This document shows positions 26,360 to 38,499 of a DNA stretch of 64,000 nucleotides, in pieces. The notes beneath the pieces were generated by a model. It searched no databases and was not told the DNA's origin. It worked only from the letters and a program-made list of their open reading frames with translations. The position numbers and the translations under genes are program-made. Origin of the DNA: Peromyscus leucopus (lineage: Eukaryota > Chordata > Mammalia > Rodentia > Cricetidae); assembly GCF_004664715.2 (NCBI RefSeq), contig NC_051068.1:52493453-52557452 (forward strand), given 5' to 3'. Each line of letters begins with the position of its first letter. Positions within the stretch are counted from its first letter, which is position 1.

Positions 26360-26740
26360 AATTAATTCTTTTCATTTTAAAGATAACTGTCACCTAATGG
26401 AGACTGCTAAGAATCTCCTCTCCTTTTCCATAACTATGTAAGACATTTGCATTAAATGAGGAGGTTTTTTTATTTCCTCAGGATTCATTTATGCCTGCTG
26501 GTTATTCCCCAGCTAAAGTCATAATCTTGTTTGCAACATCATAATCATTTACCTAGTGAACAATCAGTGTGTCACTAACAAAGAATTATGACTTTAGGTA
26601 AAGGATAAACTACAGGCACAGATGAACTCTGAGGAAATAAACGTTGTTTTCATGCAAATGTGGCTGGTAATAAATAACTAGGGATGGAAATTATGATGAA
26701 ATAGAATATTCTATAAAAACAGGGATGAGGAAGTGTGAAA
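26360..26740. promoter_or_regulatory. Possible conserved non-coding element with an inverted repeat
   Basis: Repeat-free DNA with a perfect 12-bp inverted repeat (taaagtcataat at 26514-26525 and attatgacttta at 26585-26596), several TAAT cores and an ATGCAAAT octamer near 26653. This composition is typical of developmental enhancers, but function is inference only. Confidence 0.25.
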
Positions 26741-26999
26741 GGGCTGGTTTAATTTTTTTCTTTTCTGGAACTATGATGCACAAAGTGTTTATATACTTCT
26801 GGAATAACCAGTGTTTAAAAATTTTAACTTTTAGATTATAAAAACATGTTAATATATAGAACAATGGTTCATATTTTTCTATAATAAAAGCAAATATGGC
26901 ATTTAATCAAATACTCTACTTGATGAAAGTAGTTTTTATGTTGATTTGCATGGCTTATTCATACCAATTTGGCCTGAGATTTACTCACTAATTTATGAT

Positions 27000-27400
27000 G
27001 ATGGGCTTTAATTATGGAACTGACACAATCTAGAATTACCTGAAAAAGCAGTCTCAGGGAAAGACTATCCTCATCAGGTTGGTTTGTGGGACTACCTGTG
27101 GGGAATTGTCTTAAGTATGGTAGGATCTAGACCACTGTGAGCAGCACCATTCCCTAGACAGGGCTTCTGCTGAGAGTAGAATAGTGAGCTGAGAGCAGGT
27201 AAGCAAGCAAGCGAGCATGCATGCTTTCATTTCTCTATGCTTGTGATTACAGATGTGATGTAAATAGCTGAAGTTTCTGCTTTGACTCCCCTGTGATGAC
27301 GGACTGTAATCTAGAAATGTTCAATGAAATAAACCCCCTTTCCTGCTTAAGGTAGTTTTGTCAAGATACTTTATCTTAGGAACAAAAATGAAACTGTAAC
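27000..27400 (+). mobile_element. Rodent medium-reiterated repeat
   Basis: 'gacacaatctagaattacctgaaaaagcagtctcaggg ... gcagcaccattccctagacagggcttctg ... tgatggactgtaatc-like ... aataaacccc' is a dispersed rodent family related to those at 52790 and 56428. The family name is not certain to me. Confidence 0.6.
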
Positions 27401-27557
27401 ACTGACCCACTATTTATTTGCCAAATATCAGTTATTGAGTTGTGAACTCCTCAAAGGTGGTAACAAACAGGACAGAGCCCTTTTCACCCCCAAAAGTATT
27501 TAAAGATTCATTATTTTAATTTATTTTCACAACACACTTGATGACCTGAGGAAGTAT

Positions 27558-27559
<2 letters not shown>

Positions 27560-27615
<56 letters not shown>
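27560..27615. repeat. (TA)n microsatellite
   Basis: About 28 TA units without interruption. Confidence 0.97.
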
Positions 27616-27618
<3 letters not shown>

Positions 27619-28267
27619 TTTTCATATTTAAGCAAAGCATATTTATTATATTTTTCTCTAAATATATTATACATACATTATATGTTTCCTCTTGGGAGAA
27701 ATTAAGGGCTGAGATGGCTTATCATTTGAGGTCTGTACAATTTGTCATTCTCCAATGTCCTCTTTGTCTGAAGGGACATCTCCTGGTTTAAGTGATCAGT
27801 GGTACTTTAAAAAACATGTCTTCAAAATCACATGGGTAATTATTATACTTGTAGATATTTCTTTTTATGAGAAATCATAAAGAAGGGTCCAAGAAAATGT
27901 GATAGTGATATAGTACATTAAGAAGGTCTATGATCAGAACTAATGAAAATAAACATATTCCCAAACCTGCATGAGATGAGCACTGCTTAAGGTCTTTTTG
28001 TAAGCTCAATCAGAAACAGGTAACTGGTTTTTCTGAACGAATGAACTACTTAGAATATCTAAGTGCCCTATTATACATATAAAGCTAATTCATGACATTC
28101 ATTCATCCACAAAACTTTCTGTGTACATCACATATCTTGCAGAGTGTTAAGTGACAGGTTTTCAGATACCACTGGCATGTGCTCTGTATAGGAAAGTGAA
28201 GTGCACCTCATTGGCCACATGATACTTAAACTCTAGAATAAAATTTAAATATCAATTTGATTTTTGA

Positions 28268-28365
28268 TCTCTATCTCTATATCTCTGGAATCTATTAAGT
28301 CCACATAGACTCTTTCTTCTATAAGTTACCTTGGCCATGATGTTCTAGCAAATCAATAAATAAAA
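28268..28365 (+). repeat. 3' end piece of a rodent repeat, copy 1
   Basis: 'tctctggaatct ... cacatagactctttcttctataagttaccttggccatgatgttctagcaaatcaataaa' recurs almost unchanged at 28969-29056. Confidence 0.7.
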
Positions 28366-28721
28366 TATCCATCATGTGGATACCCAGTGTGATAACATAA
28401 TGGTGTTTCACATGAGTATCACAACTCTATATTTTTAGGACTTAGTGTTTGAAACAAAGATGTTGAGTTGTTCTTTAAGGCAAAAAGAAGTCTTAATGAT
28501 GACCATACAGTGAGGATCAGTCTCAGAATGATGATAAGAGAAAAATATTTACTTTCAAGGTTTCACTGAGCAGGAGTAGACTTATCCCAATAAGAAGCAG
28601 GTTTAGTTAGCATGTGACCTAACTATGTGACTGAAGTAAGAAGACTGAAATCAATGAGTTAGGCTTTGTGACAGGGATAATTCTTTGAGGCTGAGAGTGG
28701 AATCTAGCTAATGCTTGTTAT

Positions 28722-29056
28722 TGTGATGGTTAAATAAGAAGCCTTCCATATTCTTTGCTTTTGAATGTTTGGTCCCCTGTTGGTGACACTATTTGGAGCA
28801 GCTTACGTGTGGTCTTGTCAGAGGAATGATGTAACCGGAGGCAGGTGTTGAGAGTTTAAAGACTTATACCATTTATAGTTTTGTCTCTCTTTTCCTGCTT
28901 GCAGTCAAAATGTAAGCTCTCAGCTGCAGCTCTAGCTTTTATATCTGATGATGTCCCACAACATGGTCTCTATCTCTCTGGAATCTCATAAGCACACATA
29001 GACTCTTTCTTCTATAAGTTACCTTGGCCATGATATTTTAGCAAATCAATAAAAAA
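28722..29056 (+). mobile_element. Rodent medium-reiterated repeat with copy 2 of the same 3' end
   Basis: The body reads 'gaatgtttggtcccctgttggtgacactatttgg ... gtcaaaatgtaagctctcagctgcagctctag' and ends in the 88-bp block shared with 28268-28365. The same dispersed family in mouse carries 'tttggtccccagttggtgg' and 'cttctataagttgccttggtcatg' (from memory). Confidence 0.6.
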
Positions 29057-29639
29057 GTAATTAACACAGATCTATAGGCTATGGTGGACTTAAGGCTGTC
29101 AATAATCCCCATCCCTAGGAGGCAGAGGTGGATGGGTATTAGGTGTATCAGTGCCTTGCTTACAGACTTCTCTGCTTAGGACAGAGTTCTCTAACAGTTA
29201 TGTCTGGAAGTAAAATGCCAAAGGCCAGTGTTCATGTGAAATCATTGGGGAATTTTTCCAACAGGCACTGGAGGCACACGATGCTAACTTTAATATTCCT
29301 GTTATAGTTGAGATTCCTTTGGAATGCTCTGAATTCACTCAGTGCTACAGTCAGAACCAGGTATGTAGTCCTTGAAAAATAATTTTAAGGTTGAGATTCA
29401 AAACTAATGAGTACCAGAATCTTATTTAGTTTTTATGTCCTCATTGGTCTAATAGCTGTAGAATTAAGGAATGTTTCTATGCATGTGGCTATGGAGAGCA
29501 AATGAAGGCATAAAGAAGTCTCTTCTCTGCCACTGAGCCCCCTTGTCATGTTTGTCTGTGAAGTGTCACGGGTCAAAAAACTCAGTCACCAAGTGATGGC
29601 AAAAATTAATACAACTTTTAGGACGCAGGGTCTCCACAG

Positions 29640-29845
29640 ACAGCTCACCATGGGCTTTGAAACATACCATGCCTGCCTATTCCTATCTGCTACTGTGAAG
29701 TGAGGAGAGTCCTCATACAGTCCCGTGAACTCCAACATGAATTCTCTGTCATGACAGTGTCCTCTGAAACTGTAAGCCAAAATAAACCTCTTCTATTGTA
29801 AGTTGTTTCTGTCGGGAACTTTGACCTGAAATAGATAAGCCAGAA
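29640..29845 (+). mobile_element. Diverged 3' fragment of the same rodent repeat
   Basis: 'taccatgcctgcctattcctatc ... cctctgaaactgtaagccaaaataaacctcttct' matches the 3' portion of the family at 28722. Confidence 0.5.
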
Positions 29846-29929
29846 GTCAAATGATAATATTTGAGCTTCACATCCCATATTTCACATTTTGATCAAAGTT
29901 GCATTTATGGTAGTTATTAGCTTCATTTT

Positions 29930-30015
29930 TTTTTATTTTTGATTTATGTTTTGTTTTGAGTCAGGGTCTCACTCTATAGAGCAGGCTAGCCTGTAACTCA
30001 CAATGGAGCCTAGGC
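29930..30015 (-). mobile_element. B1 SINE remnant
   Basis: 'ttgagtcagggtctcactctatagagcaggctagcctgtaactcacaatgg' is the reverse of a B1 left part. The rest is lost. Confidence 0.6.
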
Positions 30016-31292
30016 TGATCAAGAAATATTATGGTATAAAGGTATTATGTTGTACAAAACACATTAGAGTGTGGCTTTTTACCTACAGATATAATGTGCT
30101 CACTTTCTTAGAAGAGAGATTATGATTACCTTGTTTGAGTGCTCAGGAGCCAAGGTAAATAACAAAGCATATCAATACAATGATATCTAGGTGTGTGGCA
30201 GTGACTACAGATATTGTAGAAAGAGGGTGGAGGAAGTTCTAGGAACTTCACCTGGGATTTAAACCATTACTTGCTCTCTCCCAGCTGCAAAAGATCTTTT
30301 TTAAAATTTTTATTATTAAGAAATTTTCTATTCATTTTACACACCAACCACTGATCCCCCTCTCCTCCCTCCTCCCGCCCCCAGCCTTCCACCCCAACCC
30401 AACCCCCATTCCTCCCTTCTCTAAGGCAAGGTCTCCTATGGGGAGTCAGCAGAGCCTGGTACATTCAGTTGAATCAGGTCCAAGTCCCTTCCCCGTGCAC
30501 CAACGCTGCACAATGTGTCCCACCATAGACACTGGGCTCCAAAAAGCCCGCTCATACACCAGGAGGGGATCCAGATCCCACTGTCTGTGGGGACCCTAAA
30601 CAGTTCAAGCTAAACAACTGTCTCACCTATCCAGAGGGCCTAGTCCAGTCCCATGGGGGTTCCACAGCTATTGGATGTGTTGTGTCCACATTGTGTCCAC
30701 AGTTCCATGAGTTTCTACTAGTTTGGCTGGCCATCTCTGTACATTTTTCCATCATGATCTCGATGTCTCTTGCTCATAGAATCCCTCCTCTTTCTCATCA
30801 GTTGGACTCCTGGAGCTAGGCCTGGCACCTGGCCTTGGATCTCTGCACCTGCTTCCATCAGTCACTGGATGAAGGCTCTATGATGACAGTTAGGGTATTC
30901 ACTAATCTGATTACTGGAGTAGGCCAGTTCAGGCACCCTCTCAACTATTGCTAGTAGTCTAAGGTGAGGACATCCTTGTGGATTCCTGGGAACTTCCCTA
31001 GCACCCTGTATCTCCCTATTCCCATGATGTCTTCATTTATCATGGTATCCTCTTCCTTGCTTTCCCACTCTGTCCCTGTTCCAGTTCCAACCTCCCATTC
31101 CCTTATGTTCTCATCCCCCATCCCTTGCCTTCCATTACCCCACCCCCACCCCCAGTTTGCTCATGTAGCTCTCATCTATTTCTTCTTTGTCAGGTAATCT
31201 ATGCATCACTTTTAGGGTCCTCCTTGTTAGCTAGCTTCTTTGGGGCTGTGGGTTGTAGTCTGGTTATTGTTTGCTTTACATCTAGTATCCAT

Positions 31293-32138
31293 TTATAAGT
31301 GAGTACATACCATGTTTGTCCTTCTGAGTTTGATGTCTTCCTTTCCAATTTTCATCCCCTTGATTTCCTTTTGTTGTCTTATTGCTGTAGCTAGAACTTC
31401 AAGTACTATACTGAATAAATCTGGGGAGAGTAGATAGCCTTGTCTTGTTTCTGATTTTAGTGGAATTCCTTTGAGTTTCTCTCCATTTACTTTGATATTG
31501 GCTGTCAGCTTGATATAAATTGGCTTCATTATGTTTAGTATGTTGCTTTTATTCTTGATCTCTCTAGGATCTTTATCATTAAGGGGTGTTACATTTTGTC
31601 AAGGCTTTATCAGCATCCAATGAGGTTTTTTTTTTTCTTTTCAGTTTGCTTATATGGTGTATTACATTGACATATTTTCATATGTTGAACCATCCTTGCA
31701 TCCCTGGGATGAAGCCTACTTGAATATGGTAGATAATTTTTTAATGTATTCTTAGATTCAAGTTGCCATTATTTTATTGAGTATTTTTGCATCAATGTTC
31801 ATGATGGAGATTGGTCTGTAATTCTCTTTATTTGTTGCATCTTTGTGTGGTTTGGGTATCAGGGTAACTGTAGACTTATAAAAAGAATTTGTTAATGTTC
31901 TTTCTGTTTCTATTGTATGGAACAATCTGAAGAGTACTGGTATTAGCTCTTTGAAAATGTGGTGGAATTTTATGTTGAAACCATCTGGTCCTGGGCTTTT
32001 TGTTGTTGTTGTTGTTGTTGTTGTTGTGAGACTTTTAATGACTGTTTCTATTTCCTTAGGGGTTATTGGTCTATTTAAATAGTTTATTCTATCTTGATTT
32101 AACTTTGGTATGTGGTACCTATCCAGAAAATTGTTCAT
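31293..32138 (-). pseudogene. L1 ORF2 reverse-transcriptase remnant, truncated before the catalytic FADD box
   Basis: 32138-31758 gives YHIPKLNQDRINYLNRPITP, KSPGPDGFNIKFHHIFKELI and TVTLIPKPHKDATNKENYRP. 31529-31293 gives [20 protein letters not shown] and [20 protein letters not shown]. After GKEDIKL the frame runs directly into 3'-region sequence, so the FADD box and the ORF2 C-terminus are missing. The (TTG)n run near 32003-32027 has expanded a Thr stretch. Confidence 0.88.
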
Positions 32139-32638
32139 TTATTTCAGATTTTCCAATTTTTGTGGAGTATAGGTTATTGAAGTATGACCTGATGATTCTC
32201 TGATTTCCTCATTGTCTGTTGTTATGTCTCCCTTTTCATTTCTGATTTTGCTAATCTGGATCCTCTCTCTCTACCTTTTGGTTAATTTGGATAAGGGCTT
32301 GTCTATCATGTTAATTTCCTCAAAGAACCAACTCTTTGTTTCATTGATTTTTTGTATTGTTCTCTTTGTTTCTATTTTATTGATTTCAGCTATCGATTTG
32401 ATTATTTCCTGGCATCTATTCTTCCTGGGTGACTTACCTTCTTTTTGTTCTAGAAGTTTCAGGTGTGCTGTTAATCTCAGTAGAGTGAGATTTCTCCAAC
32501 TTCTTTATGTGGACATTTAGTGCTGTGGACTTTCTTCTTAGCACTGCTTTCATAGTGTCCCATAAGTTTGGGTATGTTGTACTTTCCTTTCATTGGATTC
32601 TAGGAAATCTTTAATTTCTTTCTTATTTCTTCCTTGAC

Positions 32639-32971
32639 CTATTGGTGATTCAGTTTGTGTTTGTAAGCTTTCTGTAATTTTTGTTGTTGTTGAAATCTAA
32701 CTTTAAGCCATGGTGGTCTGATAAAATACAGGATGTTATTCCAATTTTTTTTATCTGTTGTGATTTGCTTTGTGACTGAGCATGTGATCAATTTTAGAGA
32801 AGGGCCATGGGGTGCTGAGAAGAAGCTATTTTCTTTTTTGTTAGGTTGGAATGTTCTGTAGATATCTATTAAGGCCATTTGAGTCATGTCTGTTAATTCC
32901 CTTATTTCTCTGTTATGTTTCTGTCTGGCAAATCTGTCCATTGGTGAGAGTGGGGTGTTGAAGTCTCCCAC
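32639..32971 (-). pseudogene. L1 ORF2 endonuclease remnant
   Basis: A 110-codon open stretch begins GDFNTPLSPMDRFARQKHNR and includes MALIDIYRTFQPNKKENSFF and SAPHGPSLKLI, the end of the apurinic endonuclease domain. The frame is interrupted before the next block. A separate open stretch at 32985-33245 holds the ORF1-to-ORF2 junction. Confidence 0.88.
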
Positions 32972-32984
32972 TACTAGTGTGAAT

Positions 32985-33245
32985 TTAGTTTGGTGTATGA
33001 TTTAAGTTTAGTAATGTTTCTTTTATATATGTGGGTGCCTTTGTACATGGGGCATAAATGTTCAGAACTGAGACTTCAGCTTGATGGATTTTTCTAGGGT
33101 TGATTTCTTCTGTTTCTTCTGTGTTGGAATGTTTAGGTCTTGCTGATGTAGAACCACTAGGTTCTGATGGTGCCATACTGGTCTTTATATTGTTGACTGT
33201 ATTTTTGCCCTGGCATCTACCCATCTCTTTCTCCACTTGGTGCAA
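32985..33245 (-). pseudogene. Fused ORF1 N-terminus / ORF2 endonuclease stretch of the L1
   Basis: An 86-codon open stretch starts MHQVEKEMGRCQGKNTVNNI and continues with KTSMAPSEPSGSTSARPKHS, typical of the rodent L1 ORF1 N-terminus. It changes at about INPRKIHQAE to SVLNIYAPCTKAPTYIKET, typical of the ORF2 endonuclease. Most of ORF1 and the start of ORF2 are absent between them. Confidence 0.75.
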
Positions 33246-33658
33246 GTGGTATCTGTGTCTGAGGGAGCCTCTGTTTGTACGATGGATACTGTTGATCTAA
33301 TGGGACCTCTTGGTCTAATTAGGGCTCTTGGTCCATTCAGAGCTAATGGAATCTGTGTCTCAGGGAGCAACTCTTAGTCCAATGGACACTGGCAGGCTCT
33401 GTCTCAGGGAGCAGCTGCAGTCTTGGAAGGTGGGTGGGTTTTTGGGGAGGTGGGGCTTGTTGGTTACAGGGTCTGGGGAGGGATGGTGGTATTCCAGCCT
33501 GTCTGCTAGGGACCTGCCTTCTGCCCTGAAACTGGAACTGCAAGGAGTAGTGGCGTTGGGGTGCAGGATTGTACCCCTGGGCCCAAAGCCTAGAAGCTGA
33601 AGTGTTCGGCTACGAGAACAACAACAACAACAACAAAGCTGCTAAAGATCTTGAGAGA

Positions 33659-34136
33659 TGTTACAGTTTAGCAGCTAAAGTAACTCAGTTTTGACCAAAC
33701 CACCTGAGAGGTTGAGAACAACTCTGTTAGCAACTTGAGTCTGTTAAAACAATACCAGGGAGTAAAGCCTATTAAAACTGTGTGAGGAAATGCTGACCAC
33801 CACAACCCCTTTACTCTTTCCCAGGAATGTGTAACTCTCATAAAATAGTTAGCTAACTGCTTGTTCTGGCTTCTGTATAGTTCCTTAATGACTGCTTACA
33901 AAAGACCTGTGATGCTATTTCATGTCTGCAGAAGTGCATGTCTTCAAGAATTAAGTATTTGTGTAACTGCAGTTTTTGCCTATAAAAAAAACTCCTTCCT
34001 GGCTTCTGTAAGGGCCGTGGTCCCTGCAGTCCTGGATCTGATCAAGGGTTTGTGGTCAGATGGAGCTTAAATAAAATTTGTGTGTTAAAAGATGGTGGTC
34101 AGAGTGGTCTTTCCAGTGATGTTGAACTCTGCAACA
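33659..34136 (+). mobile_element. LTR-like element with TATA box and poly(A) signal
   Basis: It runs from TGTTACAG to CTGCAACA (inverted TGTT/AACA ends), with a TATA-like cctataaaa at about 33978 and AATAAA at about 34069, spaced as in an LTR. No internal sequence follows and no flanking duplication was identified, so it is called with moderate confidence. Confidence 0.55.
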
Positions 34137-34139
34137 ACA

Positions 34140-34860
34140 GGACATGGGAAATAAGACTGAAGTGAAGAGCTCAATGACGGAACTTCCATAAGGCCTTATT
34201 CGATGAAGGTACGGGACTTGGCTGTAATGAGGAAGCTTTCAGATCACTAACAATTGTAAAAGTAAATTCTCATCCCTAATCTTCAGGTAATCCTGTTAAA
34301 CTTATTCGTTCACCAAGTAGTACTTAGATGGAACTGTTATTTTTATTTGACATTGGGACCCCATGTGAGGAATATAGACATCTGTTCATGTAACTCCAGG
34401 AAAAGCTAATACAACATCCTCAAAATCAGTACATAAAAGATTAACATCATGGCTGATCACATGAAAAGCATAGGAGTGATACAACTCTCCAAGATAAATA
34501 AGAAACCACTTTTACTTTTCCTGGGAAATTCACTGAGTTTTAGAAATCATAAATGGAGGAACAATTTTGTTCTTCATTAAAAATTGTAATTTTGGGGAAA
34601 GGCTAGAAAGGAAAGTCAAAAATCCTTATGCATGAGCTAACATGCTAAAGGGAAGTATTTTTCTACCTTAAAAGACAAAGGTGCAAAACGTATTTTGACT
34701 TACATATACTAAAGCTCAGAAGGCCAGTGGCAGTGGGAGAGATACCAGAAGGGCTTTTGACATAAACTATGATGATTTGAGGGAAGACACACTGCTGTGT
34801 CTGTGGAATTGTGAAAGCAGACATGATAAGAGAAAAATAAAAATTATTGCCCAAAGAGGT
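34140..34860. other. Unique DNA, nothing recognised
   Basis: No exon, repeat or regulatory signal could be supported. Confidence 0.4.
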
Positions 34861-35445
34861 AGGCTTCCAGCAGATGTTCACTAGGCTTTTCCAAATCCAA
34901 TCCTCCCCCAAACCCCTGTGTTGCCCCCAGCTCAATAGCAGACCACCTGGGGAGGCCTCTTTTCCCTCCCTGCTCTCATGCCCAGCAGACATTCTCCTCC
35001 ATCTTTCCCTCATACTCATCCATTTGTCCTAGCCTCCAATTACAACAGGTGATTCCCTGCAAAGCCCCAGACAACCCTGCCAGAGAAGTAAGCAGGCTAG
35101 CTAAGCTGGAAGGCAAGCTTCAGATTTTCACTTTCCCTCCTTTCCTTCAAATGAAATCCCAGCAGTCTCATCCCCAGATCTGTAACAGATAAACTCCTGT
35201 GGCCTCTCCTCACTCTCTACCCCAATTTCCAAGAGAATAAGCAGATCCCATTGAAACAACCCTCATTTCTCCCTCTTCCTGGAGATCATGGACCACCTCG
35301 ATCCCACCCCTGATTCCCATTCTTAAAAATTAGTTATCAATACACATTCTAATCAGAAACTCCAGTAGCCACACCTGGCATGAATCCAGAAGAATGCCCT
35401 ACAAGGCGATACACAGCAAATACACTCTCTTAAGAATGAGAGAAG

Positions 35446-35588
35446 GTGCCCGGGTGGTGGTGGCACATGCCTTTAATCCCAGCACTCCTGAGGCAGAGGC
35501 AGGAGGATCTCTGAGTTTGAGGACAGCCTGGGCTACAGAGTGAGTTCCAGGACAGGCTCCAAAACTACACAGAGAAAACCCTGTCTCA
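35446..35588 (+). mobile_element. B1 SINE inside L1
   Basis: 'gtgcccgggtggtggtggcacatgcctttaatcccagcac' through 'cacagagaaaaccctgtctcaa' is a nearly complete B1. The (GA)n run that follows may have grown from its tail and the gagaga-containing target. Confidence 0.92.
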
Positions 35589-35600
35589 AAGAGAGAGAGG

Positions 35601-35658
<58 letters not shown>
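35589..35658. repeat. (GA)n microsatellite
   Basis: Uninterrupted GA units after the B1 tail, apart from two GGA variants near its start. Confidence 0.97.
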
Positions 35659-35661
<3 letters not shown>

Positions 35662-36884
35662 ACAGAAACCACTGAATAAAACATCAATCCAACAAAGACA
35701 GGACCAAATATTAGCACATACCCTGACAATGATCCCAAACCCAGATGCCAAGACTCCAGCATTAAAAATTCAATCAATAACAGCTGAGAAAATATGTCTT
35801 CTCTAGAGCCTAGAACTCCTCCTACATTAGACCCCGAGAAATGCAACATAGCCGAAGTACAAGACAAGGGCCTTAGTGATGATCCCTTTATGAATATTAT
35901 AGAGATCCTCAAAGAGAAATTAATAAATCCCCTGGAGAAATCTATAAAAAGACAAACAAGCAGTGGAAGGAAATGACTAAAACAGTTTAAGAAGTGAAAG
36001 AAGAAATAAAATCAATAAAAAAATCCCAAGATAAAAGAAATATGGAAATGAAAATTTTTAGGATTTTAAAGGAGGCTTAGATTCAAGCATCAACAAGAGA
36101 ATACAGAGATGGAAGAGAGAACCTCAGGCATTGAAGACAAGATAGAAGAATATATAACTCTCTCACAGAAAATGTTAAATATAAAATCTTCCAGGCACAA
36201 AACATCTAGGAAATCTAGATCACTACAAAAAGATGAAATCGATGAGTAATAGTAATAAAGGAAGGAGAAGAAACCCATATCAAAGGTACAGACAATATTT
36301 TTAACAAAAATATAGAAGAGAATTTCCCTAACTTAAAGAATGAAATGTTTATCAAAGTACAAGAAGCATAATGAATACCCAATAGACTAGATCAGAAAAG
36401 AAATTCTCTCAGCATATAATAATCTGAACACTAAACTTACAGAACAAAGAAGAATATTAAAAGCTGCAAGGGAATAAGACCAAGTAACATATAAAGGCAG
36501 ACCAATTAGAATAACATCTGACTTTTCAAGGGAGACTCTTAAAACCAGAAGGCCTAGACAAATGTTATATAGACAATAAGGGACCATGTATGGCATCCCA
36601 GATTACTATACCTAGGAATCATAATAAATGAAGAAAGACACTCCAAGATAAAATCAAATTTAAGGAGTATATCTACAAATCCAGCACTACAGAATGTACC
36701 AAAATGAAAAACTTCAATCAGCAGAGAATAACCATATGCAAGCAAACACAAAGAATCAATCATCTTAGATCAGCATATAAGTAGGGAGAAAAAAACCCAC
36801 ACCTCAACAACAAAATTAACAGAAACCAATACACACTGCTGATTGATGACTCTATATTAATGGTGTCAATTTCTCTTATATTTT

Positions 36885-36930
36885 GGTTGTGAGCCTAGCC
36901 TTTAACGCTGAGCCATCTCTCCAGCCCCAA
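36885..36930 (-). mobile_element. B2 SINE head fragment
   Basis: 'taacgctgagccatctctccagcccc' is the reverse of the B2 tRNA-like head. The body is missing. Confidence 0.65.
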
Positions 36931-37507
36931 TTTCTCAATAAAAAGACACAAACTAACAGAAAGGATGTAAAAACAGGGTCTATCCTTCTGCTGCATCTAA
37001 AAAGTACACTTTAACTTCAAGGATAGACATCATCTGAATGTAAAATGATGGGAAAAGGTAACCTAAGCAAATGGATCCAAGAAGCAATACAATGTAGTGA
37101 TTTAATATCTGACAAAATAGACTTCAAACTCAAACTAGTAAGAAATAGGAAAGGATACTACATACTCAAGAAAAGAAAATTCTTCCAAGACAATATTATA
37201 ATTCTTAACATCTCTGCACCTCAAATGCAAGGTCACCCAAGGATATAGAAGAAACACTACTGCAGCTTAAATCACATATTGACCCTCTTACACTGATAGT
37301 GGGAGACCTTAATAACCCACTCCCACTAATAATCAGGCCATCCATACAAAAACTAAATAGAGAAATGCTGGCACTAACCCTATGTATCCTATGTGACCAC
37401 TATGGGTTAAAGCTAGATATTAACAACATAAACAACAGAAAGATTACAAATTCATGAAAACTGAACAACTCACTCCTGGATGAAAAAGTGGTCAAGACAG
37501 AAATTAA

Positions 37508-37677
<170 letters not shown>

Positions 37678-37919
37678 AAGAAATTAAAGACTTTCTAGAA
37701 CTGAATAAAAATGAAAAACAACATACCCAAACTTAAGAGACACAGTGAAAGTAGTTTAAAGAGGCAAGTTCATAGCACTAAGTGCCTACATTCTATAATT
37801 TGGAGAGATCTTGTACTAGTAACTTAATATCACAGCTCAAACTTCTAGAAAACAAAGAAAAAATCATACCAAAAAGGAGCAAGAAATTAAACTCAGGGCT
37901 GAAATGAATAAAATTAAAA

Positions 37920-37966
37920 CAAACAATACAATACAGTACAATACAACACAATACAATTCAATAAAA
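37920..37966. repeat. (ACAAT)n minisatellite-like run
   Basis: Imperfect ACAAT/ATACA pentamers inside the second old L1. Confidence 0.8.
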
Positions 37967-38499
37967 AGAATCAATGAAACAAACAGCTGGTTATTTGATA
38001 AAATCAAATTAAATAGGTACATAACAACAGACACCGAGTAAATCCATTGAATCATAAGGGCAGCCTATAAAAACCTGTGCACCAAATTAAAAATCTAAAA
38101 GAAATGGAAATTTCTCTTGATCCATACCACCTACCAAAGTTAAATCAACATCAGATTAGTAATTTAAACAGACCTCTAGCAATAATTAAAAGTCTATCAA
38201 CCAAATAAGTCCCAGGGCTAGATGATTTTAGGGAAGAATTCTACCAGACTTTCAGATATGAATTAGTGCCAATATTCCTCAAATTATTTCAGAAATAATA
38301 ACAGAAGAAATATTGCCCAATTTATTTTTTGAGCCTACAGTTACCCTGATGACTAAACTTTATAAAGTCCCCAAAGTAGAGAATTATAGACTAACTTCCC
38401 TGACATACACAGACATAAAAATTCACAGCAACATATTTTAAAAAAACCTGAAATCAGTAACACATGAAAAAGAGGATCAAACATGAATAAGTAGATATA

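Larger units (their letters stand above)
30299..33636 (-). mobile_element. Internally deleted LINE-1 with 5' UTR and target duplication, minus strand
   Basis: On the minus strand it starts with a GC-rich 5' UTR (33636 to about 33235) and the ORF1 N-terminus. It jumps near 33095 straight into the ORF2 endonuclease, continues into RT, jumps near 31335 from RT to the 3' region and ends in the 3' UTR at 30299. It is flanked by 16-bp direct repeats, agctgcaaaagatctt (30283-30298) and agctgctaaagatctt (33637-33652), one mismatch apart, so it is bounded as one insertion. Its 3.3 kb is about half the length of a full element. Confidence 0.88.

Noticed and set aside
35399..35912. Overlapping ORFs with long Ser-Leu or Arg-Glu runs
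   Set aside because: They cross a B1 SINE and a (GA)n microsatellite; the runs are the repeat.
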